NCBI GenBank assembly: GCA_964023275.1
Contig: OZ029914.1
Coordinates: 19,372,879-19,436,878 of the forward strand
Length of the DNA: 64,000 bases
Origin: Norana najaformis
Lineage: Eukaryota; Annelida; Clitellata; Crassiclitellata; Hormogastridae
Reading direction: 5' to 3'
Shown here: positions 11,512 to 21,000 of the stretch, in pieces
How the letters are laid out: each line of letters starts with the position of its first letter
Numbering within the stretch: the first letter of the stretch is position 1
Translations under genes and position numbers: made by a program
The notes under the pieces: generated by a model
What the model was told of the DNA's origin: nothing
Seen by the model: only the letters and a program-made list of their open reading frames with translations
Databases searched by the model: none

Positions 11512-12501
11512 ATGGGTTCCAAGTTGCTTATGGAACGGATTCTATCGCACTTTCCTGAGAAGCATTTAAAGTATGCTTTTGCATATGGCTCTGGTGTCTT
11601 CCAGCAGCATGGCAATTTTGAGACATCTAAGAATATGGTTGATTTTGTGTTTGCTGTGGACGACCCTGTTCAATGGCACAGCGAAAACATGATTAGAAAT
11701 CGCCACCACTACTCCATCCTCAGCAGACTGGGTCCAAAATACGTCTCTTTCATTCAGGATAAGTATGGTGCGCGGGTTTACTATAACACATTGGTGTCAT
11801 GTGAGGGTCGACTGATCAAGTATGGTGTTATTTCTACTTGCTCCCTAATCAACGATCTGTTGGACTGGGAGACGTTATACATCAGTGGTCGTCTGCATAA
11901 ACCAGTGGCTGAGCTGCTGCATGACCAATCAAATTCGGAGTTATCAAAAGCTCTTGTTACCAATCTTCAGAGTGCCATTCACACCGCATTATTACTACTT
12001 CCTGAGCAGTTTTCGGAAGAGGAGCTGTTTGCCACAATAGCTGGGTTGTCGTATACCGGTGACTTTCGTATGACAATCGGAGAAGACCGAAACAAAGTAA
12101 TCAGCATCGTCCGGCCTAATGTCGAGAACTTTCGGAAGCTCTACGAGTTACACATTGTGAACGGTGAGCACCTGCACTGGAACAAGTCAGGAGGCATCTT
12201 GCAACAAAGCAACGACCCTGCTTCACTTTACCACCACCTCAACCTCCTTCCCAAGTGGCTTATGTTTGCTGTTGTCAACCAGTGCAATTCTGATGGCCGC
12301 CACCGGGACACAGAAGAGGTTCTGAGGAGCCTCGCTGAGGATTCTGAGTGTCGAGAAGTTGTGGAGGGCTGCGTGTCAAGCATTGTTAAATATTCAAGCC
12401 TTACGCAGAGTGCAAAGGGTATCTTGACTGCAGGGTTTCTGAAATCAGTTAAGTACAGTTTAAACAAGCTGAAAAAAATGTTCAAGATAAAGTCAAGTTA
12501 A
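11512..12501 (+). CDS. TAMM41: TAMM41, mitochondrial phosphatidate cytidylyltransferase (CDP-DAG synthase)
   Basis: TAMM41/Tam41 makes CDP-diacylglycerol from phosphatidic acid and CTP on the matrix side of the inner mitochondrial membrane, the first step of cardiolipin synthesis. The 329-residue frame matches the human protein along its whole length. Key blocks are ILSHFPE near residue 10, the nucleotidyltransferase motif AYGSGVFQQ near 25, VDFVFAVDDPVQWHS near 45, GRLIKYGVIS near 100, IAGLSYTGDFRM near 185 and SAKGILTAGFLKSVKYS near the end. Length is normal for the family. Methionine 1 (CTGATGG context, in-frame TAG 30 bp upstream) or methionine 7 could be the start. The coding region is a single uninterrupted exon, whereas the human gene has several introns and the neighbouring genes here are finely split. 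This suggests intron loss or a retrocopy that is still intact. Confidence 0.95.
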   Translation: MGSKLLMERILSHFPEKHLKYAFAYGSGVFQQHGNFETSKNMVDFVFAVDDPVQWHSENMIRNRHHYSILSRLGPKYVSFIQDKYGARVYYNTLVSCEGRLIKYGVISTCSLINDLLDWETLYISGRLHKPVAELLHDQSNSELSKALVTNLQSAIHTALLLLPEQFSEEELFATIAGLSYTGDFRMTIGEDRNKVISIVRPNVENFRKLYELHIVNGEHLHWNKSGGILQQSNDPASLYHHLNLLPKWLMFAVVNQCNSDGRHRDTEEVLRSLAEDSECREVVEGCVSSIVKYSSLTQSAKGILTAGFLKSVKYSLNKLKKMFKIKSS

Positions 12502-12876
12502 GATCTCAGAGAAATTTCATGTGGTTTGTTAAGATTTTTATCAGTTGATATTTTCATAAATTAATTTTATAGTGTTTAATATTCTATGGTTTGATGACTG
12601 ATGTTATACTAGCTGGTCTGAAGAAGAATGGAATTGATTTTACTCCCAGTTGTGGATTATGCCATATTACCCCAATAGTTGACTTACAAGGGTGAATTGG
12701 CTTCTGCTTGTTAAAGAAGCTTTAGTCATACAGTGCTTTTGTCCGGCACTAAAACATACGGTGGGAAATGCTTAACATGAAAACTTTCATCAGAAAAAAT
12801 ATTGGAATTTCACTTAATCATTTGCCTCTACGCTAATTTGAAATGAAGAACAGTAGAATGCACGTAAGCGATGGTG

Positions 12877-12882
12877 AATAAA
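12877..12882 (+). terminator. Candidate TAMM41 polyadenylation signal
   Basis: AATAAA lies 376 bp past the TAMM41 stop, the first canonical signal on this strand after the gene that I noticed. Confidence 0.4.
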
Positions 12883-12889
12883 CTATTCT

Positions 12890-13430
12890 TTACACTGATG
12901 GCCAGCTTACATTGGTCTACGCTAGGCCTATATCTGGCAACCATTTACCTCCAGCATGGGCCTGCTTTGACTGGTAGATCTAAGACGTCCTGACGAGACA
13001 TGAGGCATGTCATCAGACTGAGACTACATCCCGGCCAGTGAACTGATCAATCATTTAATATATTAATGAATCAATAAAACAACCAACCGGAGAATTAATT
13101 AGTCAATGAAAACAATGAGCTGCACAATCAATTCATCAATTGACCAACCAATCATTCTATCAGTTATTTAATCTCTCGGTCATTCAATCAACCAGTCATT
13201 AAATCCATCAAATGCCTGGTCAGCAGACTGGCGTGTATCCTCCAACGCGATGGTTCCCATGCAGCCCATCGCAGCATGCTATTGTGCAAAAGGCGCGTGA
13301 GACGGAGCCAACTCGGAGCTCTTCGGCATCATATGGTTCACCGTCTGTTGATAAGAAAAAACATTTTAACTCATTATTGTTATAGTGTCATGTAAGAAAC
13401 TCATGAAGATGATTTTTGCCAGCCTAAAGG
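12890..13430. other. Non-coding stretch with degenerate AATCAAT-type low-complexity sequence
   Basis: From about 13040 to 13210 the sequence is a loose array of ATCAAT, AACCAACC and CAATCA words. No gene is seen. Confidence 0.4.
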
Positions 13431-13439
13431 ATGTTTGGA

Positions 13440-13720
13440 GATACAGGAGTACAAAACGGCGAACTTAAGGGTAGAAGGGACTGTGATGCGGGTGGCCCTG
13501 AGCGTAGAAGTGGGGTGGAGTCATCCCCGCCCAGCGGAGCTATGTCCAGACGGCGACCGCCACACGGACGTCCCCAACTAAATTTGGTACACAAACTTAT
13601 TTCTGTACAGCCTGTTTTTTAGACACAAGTTTCAGTCTGACGGATAATCCTTACTGCTTTTGATCTGATTACAGTCCCTTTGCTCGACGCAGTATCAAAG
13701 TACCCCACCCCCTAGCATAG
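13440..13720 (+). repeat. Dispersed repeat, copy 1 of 2
   Basis: Shares ACAGCCTGT and CAGTATCAAA(A)GTACCCCACCC, in the same order and spacing class, with 28345-28535. It is probably a short non-autonomous element. A CAGTGGCGGATTTAG end of hAT type lies just beyond, at about 13841. Confidence 0.35.
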
Positions 13721-14244
13721 TTAGTCCTGCAAGATTAAAAGTATAGCCTAACCTATGCATAAAAGTATAGCATAATCTACGTCTTCATATTCTGCTGGAG
13801 TGAGGGCTTCCGGAAAGAGGGGCACAAATGGGTCGAAACAGTGGCGGATTTAGCCCTAGATGCGCGGGGGCGCTTCCCCCCCGCGCCACTCTTGGTTATA
13901 TCCCGGCGTCCCTCAGACTAGACCGGTGCATGATGACTGCCAGAATGTGGCGCCCCTCGGGAGAATGTTCTTCTCCCACGCTAGCAATCATGAAGCCGCC
14001 ACGTGGTTCAAAGTAGATAACTTCTTTCCGGACATCCTTCGTAGACGACCCCTTAGTGTATTAACGATTTTCTCCTCGATAGTTCGACCATTCCCACTTT
14101 TGTTACATATACTTTTGTCACACTCCTGCTCACAAATATCCCTTCTGCTTCCAACCTCAAATCGAACTCTGGTTATTAGTGCAACAGTTTTATTATGTGC
14201 TTGACATCACATATTTTCACAGAGGTGTGATACAGCCACCTAGT

Positions 14245-14325
14245 TTGCGCCTGCGAATAAGCTGGTCCCTGTGATCTGGCTTTCGTTGGGAGCTGTAGAA
14301 ATCTCGGGATTACGATTACGATCAT
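14245..14325 (+). mobile_element. LINE 3' stub, GATTAC-tail family
   Basis: GCGCCTGCGAATAAGCTGGT, GAGCTGTAGAAATCTCGG and GATTACGATTACGAT. It lies just left of the full-length LINE. Confidence 0.65.
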
Positions 14326-14604
14326 CAGAAAACTCATTACAGAAATTTTCAAGCTTATTTTCTTTATCATTTCAAGCACACGCTTCTGTGTCTCTGCCCT
14401 TCAAAAATAGAATTCCTATTACGTGGGCCTGTAAAATTACCTGCCTGTCTGCTAAAAAATGAACCATCACAACATTATTATTATTAATTAGCAACTTCTA
14501 ATGCGCCAGTGTCTAATGCACAAGGCATCAACCGATGGCACACCAAAACCAAGCCACAATCAGGTCGATATCCAGGAGGTCAGTCCGCACGACAGAGAGG
14601 CAGC

Positions 14605-17600
14605 CTATGGTGGATAAGCAATTTGAAACAGGTAAGTTTTAAGTTGAGAACGAAATGACAGGAGCGACTGAGCAGAACGAACAGACACAGGGAGGGAATT
14701 CCAAAATTTTGGTCCAGCAACCGAAAATGCTCGTTTACCAAGAACAGTTCTAGCCCAAGGTATGACAAGAGAAAGACAATCAGATGACCTTGCAGAATAA
14801 TGGTAAGTCTGGGGAATAAGGATTGATTTCAGGTATTGTGGTTGGCCATAGTTCAATGTTTTATAAACCGTAAGTCCTAATTTGAAACAAATCCTTTGCT
14901 GAACAGGAAGCCAATGTAAAGATTTAAGCACAGGCGTTATATGCTCATATTTAGAAGTATTTGTTATGGCTCTAGCCAAGGAGTTCTGAACTCTTTGGAG
15001 TTTCTGCATGTTTGATTTAGTGATACCAACAAGAATGGAGTTACAATAGTCAAGACGACTGGAGACCAATGCGTTAGCTAAGGATATTCTGGAAGACATG
15101 GGGACATAATGCCTAATTCTGCGTATGTCTCGAATATACATATATGATGACTTACAAATACCATTTACATAGTTTGTGAGGGACATGGTTGAATCAAAAA
15201 CAACACCCAAGTCACGAGCAGTATCAGTCATCTCAATCAGTGAATCACCCAGTTTTACAGATTTAAGCCATTCGAATTTCTTAAGTTGCTGAGGAGTGCC
15301 AAGCAGTAGAAATTCAGTCTTCGAGGGGTTAAGGAGAAGTTTATTTGCTGCCATCCAAGACTGCAGCTCTTCAAAGGCATCAGACAACAGCTGCACAGAC
15401 GAGTGACAAGTCAAACTGTCAAATGAGATGTAGATTTGGGTATCATCAGCATAGAAATGATATCCCAGTGAATGATTGTCTAGCAGAGTACCTAGAGGTG
15501 TGGTGTATAATGTAAACAAAAGAGGACCAAGTACAGAACCCTGCGGAACGCCACAAGTCAACGAGGCACTAGCTGAATAATGTCCATTTAAATATACAGA
15601 TTGAGTGCGAGGGCTGAGGTAAGTAGCAAACCAGTGTAGGGCAGGACCAGAAACTCCAAACCAATGTTGAAGACGATGCAAAAGGAGAGAGTGGTCGACA
15701 GTATCAAAGGCAGCAGACAAATCAAGGAGAACAAGTGCAGTCACCTTACCCTTATCCATGGAACACATGATGTCATTATGGACAGCAAGCAGGGCAGATT
15801 CTGTTGAATGAAATTTACGGTAAGCAGACTGAAATGGAGAAATTAGTGGGTTGGAAGAAAGGTGAGCTCGCATACGATTCAAGACTACCCGTTCAAGAAT
15901 TTTAGATATAAAATTCAAAGTTGAGATGGGTCTGTAATTAGACAGGTCACTTGGATCGAGAGAAGGTTTCTTTAGCAGAGGATGAACTATGGCATGAGCA
16001 AAACCAGAAGGAAAGGATCCCTCAAGCAACGAGAAATTGATTATTGACGTAATGGTTGGACCAAGGACAGCAAAACATTCTTTTAGGTAAGAAGTGGGAA
16101 TGGTGTCTAGGAGAGAGGTTTTGTCAGGTGAAGAAAATATGAGTCTGCGGACCTCCGCAAGAGTTGTTGGCAGAAAGTAATCCAAGACTGGAGGAGAAGA
16201 ACTAGGAAGAAGAAATTTATCACATAACAAATAACCACTAAATTTCAGCCTTATACCAGAAATCTTATCAGCAAAAAAGGTCAAAAATTTACTGGCTAGC
16301 TCTTGGGTAGAACAGAACACGCCAAAAGATGAATTTAATTTCTCCCTGTGTAGTAATTTATTCAAAGCCATCCACAGAGTTTTTGGAGATGTAGAACTTT
16401 CGGCAATTAAGTTAGTTAAATATTCTGATTTTGCTGAAGAAACAAGTTTACGCACAAGTTTACACTGTTGCTTAAACCTACTGAGATCTGAGGGAAGTCG
16501 AGAGTGGCGCCACCAACGCTCTAACCGACTTCTGTGACGCCTAGCATCGGAAATGGCAGAGTTGAACCAAGGCTGTGGTGTGCGCTCTACTACTCTTTTA
16601 GATCTAAAAGGAATTTGTCTGTCAAGGAGCTCAGATAAAGTAGACTGGAACTGCATAGCCAGTTCACTAGCAGTTTGTGCAGGAGATAACCACAATGGAG
16701 ATGTTAAGACATCATGCTTCAACTTGTTTAAATCAATTTTATGCCAAGGACGAAATTTAATTGTTTTATAATTTGAGGGTGGTTTAAAAGGGAAGTCAAA
16801 TTTTGAGGAAATTGCAATATGATCTGATAAATACGACTCAAGTGGCGAGACAGAATGAAGTGATTTTGAGTCAGAACGAGTTATCAAAACATCTAAGGTG
16901 TGGCCTTTATTATGTGTAGGAAAGGTAACAAGTTGTTTCATGTCAAACCCTTCTAACATATCAAGAAATGATGAGGAATAATGACCAGCTGTATCAATAT
17001 GAATATTAAAGTCACCCATAATAACTATTTCAGAGGGAGAGGAAATTAAATATTCGAGTAGTGGCTGGAATTCATCAAGAAAATCAGTCAAAGAGAGGGA
17101 TGGGGGACGATAAATATTTACAAGTAAAACCTGTTTGTTGCCAGAAATGAGCGTAGCAGCTAGGGCCTCAAATGACTTGGGTGTAGGAATAGGCAAAATG
17201 AATTTACGTAGTGGCAGATATGACTTGAAAAGAAAGGCGAGCCCTCCGCCTTTGCCGCTGCACCTAGGCTCATTCAGCATAGTGAAGGTTGGGGGAGTAA
17301 GATCAGAAATGAATCCAGGTGTGTCACTAGGCTGGAGCCACGTCTCAGTAAGAGCAAGTATGTGTAAAGAATTCTCACAAAGAAAATTATGAAGGACGGC
17401 AGCTTTACTACGAAGGGAACAAATGTTTAATAGACCAATATCCAAATTTTTAAGTCTAGCAGGTCCTGGATTGATTTCAACATCACCAGCCAAAAGAAGC
17501 AACAGAAACAAATACATAGACAACCCATGACGTGTCGTTGAAGATGTTTTACATGAATTTACATTTAACCCACGACGGAAAATAATGTTAGGGGAATTGC

Positions 17601-17898
17601 ATAATAGCAGAACGTATGGCCGAATTGAATAAGCAGTACTGGGAATCAGATAGTATGAATGAGCTTGAGCCAAATTCTTGAATAGACCAAACCGTAAGGA
17701 CGCGTGTGTAAAAGTGATAGACTTGTCTTCACCAGATTTAGCAAGCAGGACCAGGATGAACACAATACAGTACCAAAGCAAACAGCGTAACGAGGCACCC
17801 ATAATACGAGATAGAATTGAAGTTACAAGAAAACCAGAAGCTTGAACAGCTTGAACCATGCAACAAGTAAGAAGACGTGACCTAATTAGAGAAGACAA
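14605..17898 (-). CDS. LINE polyprotein: 2A-like peptide, APE endonuclease, reverse transcriptase
   Basis: The open frame runs 1097 codons; true starts may be the methionines at codons 14 or 33, because codon 1 is not ATG. Residues about 40-53 are strongly hydrophobic. Residues 128-146 form a second hydrophobic run ending in GDVEINPGP, a 2A-like ribosome-skipping motif. The apurinic-type endonuclease follows, with NICSLRSK near 155, LALTETWL near 178, the MGDFNIH motif near 295 and SDHIAISS near 355. The RT has NYRPIST, LDLSAAFDTVDH, GVPQGSVLGP and YADDTQIY, with a C-terminal PKFWNSLP block. No frameshift or internal stop is present, so the copy could encode a working retrotransposition protein. 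Confidence 0.93.
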   Translation of the reverse strand: MSSLIRSRLLTCCMVQAVQASGFLVTSILSRIMGASLRCLLWYCIVFILVLLAKSGEDKSITFTHASLRFGLFKNLAQAHSYYLIPSTAYSIRPYVLLLCNSPNIIFRRGLNVNSCKTSSTTRHGLSMYLFLLLLLAGDVEINPGPARLKNLDIGLLNICSLRSKAAVLHNFLCENSLHILALTETWLQPSDTPGFISDLTPPTFTMLNEPRCSGKGGGLAFLFKSYLPLRKFILPIPTPKSFEALAATLISGNKQVLLVNIYRPPSLSLTDFLDEFQPLLEYLISSPSEIVIMGDFNIHIDTAGHYSSSFLDMLEGFDMKQLVTFPTHNKGHTLDVLITRSDSKSLHSVSPLESYLSDHIAISSKFDFPFKPPSNYKTIKFRPWHKIDLNKLKHDVLTSPLWLSPAQTASELAMQFQSTLSELLDRQIPFRSKRVVERTPQPWFNSAISDARRHRSRLERWWRHSRLPSDLSRFKQQCKLVRKLVSSAKSEYLTNLIAESSTSPKTLWMALNKLLHREKLNSSFGVFCSTQELASKFLTFFADKISGIRLKFSGYLLCDKFLLPSSSPPVLDYFLPTTLAEVRRLIFSSPDKTSLLDTIPTSYLKECFAVLGPTITSIINFSLLEGSFPSGFAHAIVHPLLKKPSLDPSDLSNYRPISTLNFISKILERVVLNRMRAHLSSNPLISPFQSAYRKFHSTESALLAVHNDIMCSMDKGKVTALVLLDLSAAFDTVDHSLLLHRLQHWFGVSGPALHWFATYLSPRTQSVYLNGHYSASASLTCGVPQGSVLGPLLFTLYTTPLGTLLDNHSLGYHFYADDTQIYISFDSLTCHSSVQLLSDAFEELQSWMAANKLLLNPSKTEFLLLGTPQQLKKFEWLKSVKLGDSLIEMTDTARDLGVVFDSTMSLTNYVNGICKSSYMYIRDIRRIRHYVPMSSRISLANALVSSRLDYCNSILVGITKSNMQKLQRVQNSLARAITNTSKYEHITPVLKSLHWLPVQQRICFKLGLTVYKTLNYGQPQYLKSILIPQTYHYSARSSDCLSLVIPWARTVLGKRAFSVAGPKFWNSLPVSVRSAQSLLSFRSQLKTYLFQIAYPP
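17461..17487 (-). other. 2A-like ribosome-skipping peptide in the LINE ORF
   Basis: Codons for GDVEINPGP, preceded by MYLFLLLLLA. The canonical 2A consensus is D-x-E-x-N-P-G-P, with the skip between the last glycine and proline. 2A-like sequences at the N terminus of CR1-type LINE ORFs have been reported in sea urchin and other invertebrates. The preceding leucine run resembles a signal peptide. Confidence 0.88.
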
Positions 17899-17940
17899 GC
17901 GAAGAACATTACATTTACCATGATGTATTAACGTGTTAAG

Positions 17941-18062
17941 TGATTGCGTTTCATGGAAGAGGTTCTGCGAGGACCGTACTTAATATAAAACGTTTTTACT
18001 TTGGGCGGCTTTTAGGTTTTTGTGCAACACTTTTACTCTGCTGCGTCACGTGACTGTAAAAC
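17941..18062 (+). promoter_or_regulatory. Short putative promoter/5' UTR of the SNRNP27-like gene with GTCACGTGAC E-box
   Basis: Only about 120 bp separate the 5' end of the opposing LINE from the start codon at 18063. The stretch holds a TATAAAA at 17984-17990 and a perfect palindrome GTCACGTGAC at 18045-18054, the kind of E-box bound by USF/MITF-type bHLH-ZIP factors. The E-box is only 8 bp from the ATG, so it may lie within the transcribed leader. Confidence 0.4.
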
Positions 18063-21000
18063 ATGGAGTCTACAACACAGGAAGAACCAAAAATGGGAGG
18101 TAAAGATAAAATTTAATAATTTAAACGAGTAAGACTGAAGTCTTACTAAATCGAACGTATTTAAAGCTTACAGAAAATAAAGGGTTAAATGACTGCTTTA
18201 CCCGGAATTTTGTGGACGTAGTGGATGTACCAAATCTATCGTCCTTAAGCTTGGTTTCGGACCAAGCATGGGCGCGAATTTTCGTTGTTTGCAGCAATGT
18301 TCTTAATGGAATATGGAATTACAGAACGTTTTTGTGTATATTAATTTACTTGTTTCTGTTGATTTAATCGGCAATATAACTTGCCGCTACTGCCCAGAGT
18401 TTATTTGTATGTTTGATACCCTTTTAGCAACCAACTAGAAGCGTCTAACATCTAAAACTAATGTGTCGGGTGTTAAAAGCGTATTGCCATGGCCGGTTGT
18501 AATGTTGAACGAGAGATTCATGATCCAAAGCAGATGAATTTTTGGTTATTTATTGTTTGAGTGTTCCAAATTATTGACGCAGCTAACAGATACCGTTTCA
18601 ACATCCTACATTCACTTAATCATTTACCTTTACGGTTGTCGCATTGCGAATCCCTAATCCCCGAAACGAATTTCGACAGGATCCCCGAAATAGATTTTCT
18701 AAGAGCGACCCGGATTCCTGAAATTTAAGAAGATAACGTTTGTGTGGCGGAATTAAAAATATTTTTTAGCCAGTTTTTATGGAGATTTCATTGCTGACAG
18801 CCGCAACAGTGTACGAATATGTTGCAATTTGCTGTACTGGTAAACATTCACAACCCCTAGGCACAGCAAATTAGCTCAAGTAATTTGTCCAGTGCTTTAT
18901 CAAACTCAGTTTTGATTTTTGACGACTTTGGTTCCATTTCTCATGCATGGTCATTGGTCACATATTTATCACAGAAACTTACCCAATTTCATAATTTATT
19001 TTAAGCAGTAAAAGTATTTAGAAAATCATTGTTTTCTCAGTTACTAATTGATTACTTGTTTACCACTCCTGTTGCAATCTGGGGCAGCCATATTGTTTGT
19101 AAAGTTTTTGGCCGCAGGCGGTCAAACCCGTAATCTTACCGAGATGGTTGAGGTTAAATATCGTAATACATCTTGTGACCCCAGGTAAGCAGTCTGGTAG
19201 CAATAACTGATGATCAGTAGTCATATAATCTATTGTAGGCATGTAGATTGGTCTTAAATCATTTCCACATTGCAATATATTATAATACAACAGAAATTCA
19301 AGAAGATCACTTACAATGGTTAAGCTAGACTGAGTTTTATATCATCAAATGGTAATATATTTTCTGAATGAATAAGTTATGCGCTTAAGTCCAGCAACAG
19401 GAAACATCAACTGTAGGCAGAGTAGTAGATTTAAGGTTTCATATGGGAGACACATCATTTTGCTCGATGATTTGGTTTGAGGTCTGATGTGTCAGGCTCC
19501 GTTTCTCCTATTTCTTTGGCCATACTTCTTACAGATAAAAAATGCAAATTTTGCTTTTGCTTGTAGATGAACAGTCAGCTTGGAATCCTCCTCAGGAACA
19601 CAAGCCTCAGTCACGATCTAGATCAAGGTCAAGATCAAGGTCTCACTCAAAAGATCGTAAATCTAGGTCGCGGTCAAGATCTAGAGACAGAGAACGTTAG
19701 TTACTGCTTGTGTATTATTCATTCACTATTAACAGATATTTATATAGTGTCACTGTATGAATTCTGTGAATCTTGTGACAGCCACATAGCCTTCATGGTG
19801 CTGCAAGGTATTATTGCCTTGTGCAAATTTTTAAAATTCATTCATGATGCTTCTGAAAATTAGAAAAGGCTTTCACCCGCAAAAGTTTTAAGCACCTGCT
19901 GATGAAATCTTATAATTAATAAAATGTCATTGGGTTGAGAACAATAAGCCATTTGGCATCAGTGGGTGACAAAGTCGTAAACTGATCACTGGCATTTTAG
20001 GATTGCATTCTGGACTTGAAAAATTTGTGTCCTTTGAGATTGACCATTGTTTCATCTAATCACACACCATGTCTGGTTTGAAGTTAATATCGTTTGATTG
20101 CTTTTGTGGCTGAACTTTAGTTGAAACTCATATAACCATGAGACGCAGAGACATCTAGCTTTATCGGGTTATTTTGGGTAATAAGGAGAGTGCGTATCAT
20201 CGTCTTAAGCCACTGTGACAAGGCAGTTCTCGGCAGGTGTAAATGACTTAATAATCATGGCTTCATAACTGTTGACTTCATAAACCATTGGAAAAAATGT
20301 TGCTGATAGTTGTGATTGATGTACGGCTTAGGTTCAGTTTAGATATGTCAAATTTGCATCTGATGATTATTAATTGGGTCGGTATTTTATGTTGTCAGAC
20401 TCTAGGTGTGGTAAGAATAGCTGTTCAGAAACTTTACATGATTACTTAAGCTGAATAGACAATGTGAATATGATCCAAGATATTTTCCATTGTTTAAGGT
20501 GTTTTGCCTGTTTGTTGGAACAGTAATTCTTAAAATAAATTTCCACAATTTTTCAAGGTCATGTTCAGTATGCTGTCACTTATTGTCTTTGTAAAATGGT
20601 CCTGTCCAAGAACTTCTATGGTGTACTTTGTTATAATATGAATATTGGTGTACCGATAATGTGGTTTGGCTCATGTAACCCGAATTTAATTCAGCTGACA
20701 TGACTGACATTGGATTGTTAAAATTTTCAGCCTGATAATGCGGTTGCGGGTTCAAATCTGTGTAACGACCCTGGGCAAGTTGTTTGCGCACACCATGCCT
20801 CTGTCACCAAGCAATAGAATTTGGTACTGGAGTAAGCAGGGAAGTAAATGGCAAGTCCTGTGATGCACTAGCCCCATGTCCAGGACCTTGGGATTCGTCC
20901 ATTGCCGGGCTGAGTGGTCTAAAGAAAAGGAGATGAGCACCTCCCCTATGTCTCACTTGTGGGTTATGGGATACTTTACTATGCATAGAACTATCTCAAG

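Larger units (their letters stand above)
14473..17940 (-). mobile_element. CR1-superfamily LINE, near full-length copy with intact ORF
   Basis: The element reads on the minus strand from about 17940 to an AAT/TAA microsatellite tail at 14473-14485. It carries one uninterrupted 1097-codon frame with a 2A-like peptide, endonuclease and reverse transcriptase, and a short 3' UTR. The 5' boundary is not defined because the second copy is truncated; it may reach up to about 18060. An intact ORF and near-identity to 4892-7354 indicate very recent activity. I found no clear target-site duplication. Confidence 0.93.

Noticed and set aside
13835-14015. CAGTGGCGGATTTAG as the end of a hAT element
   Set aside because: The 5' end looks typical, but I could not find a matching inverted end or 8-bp duplication.
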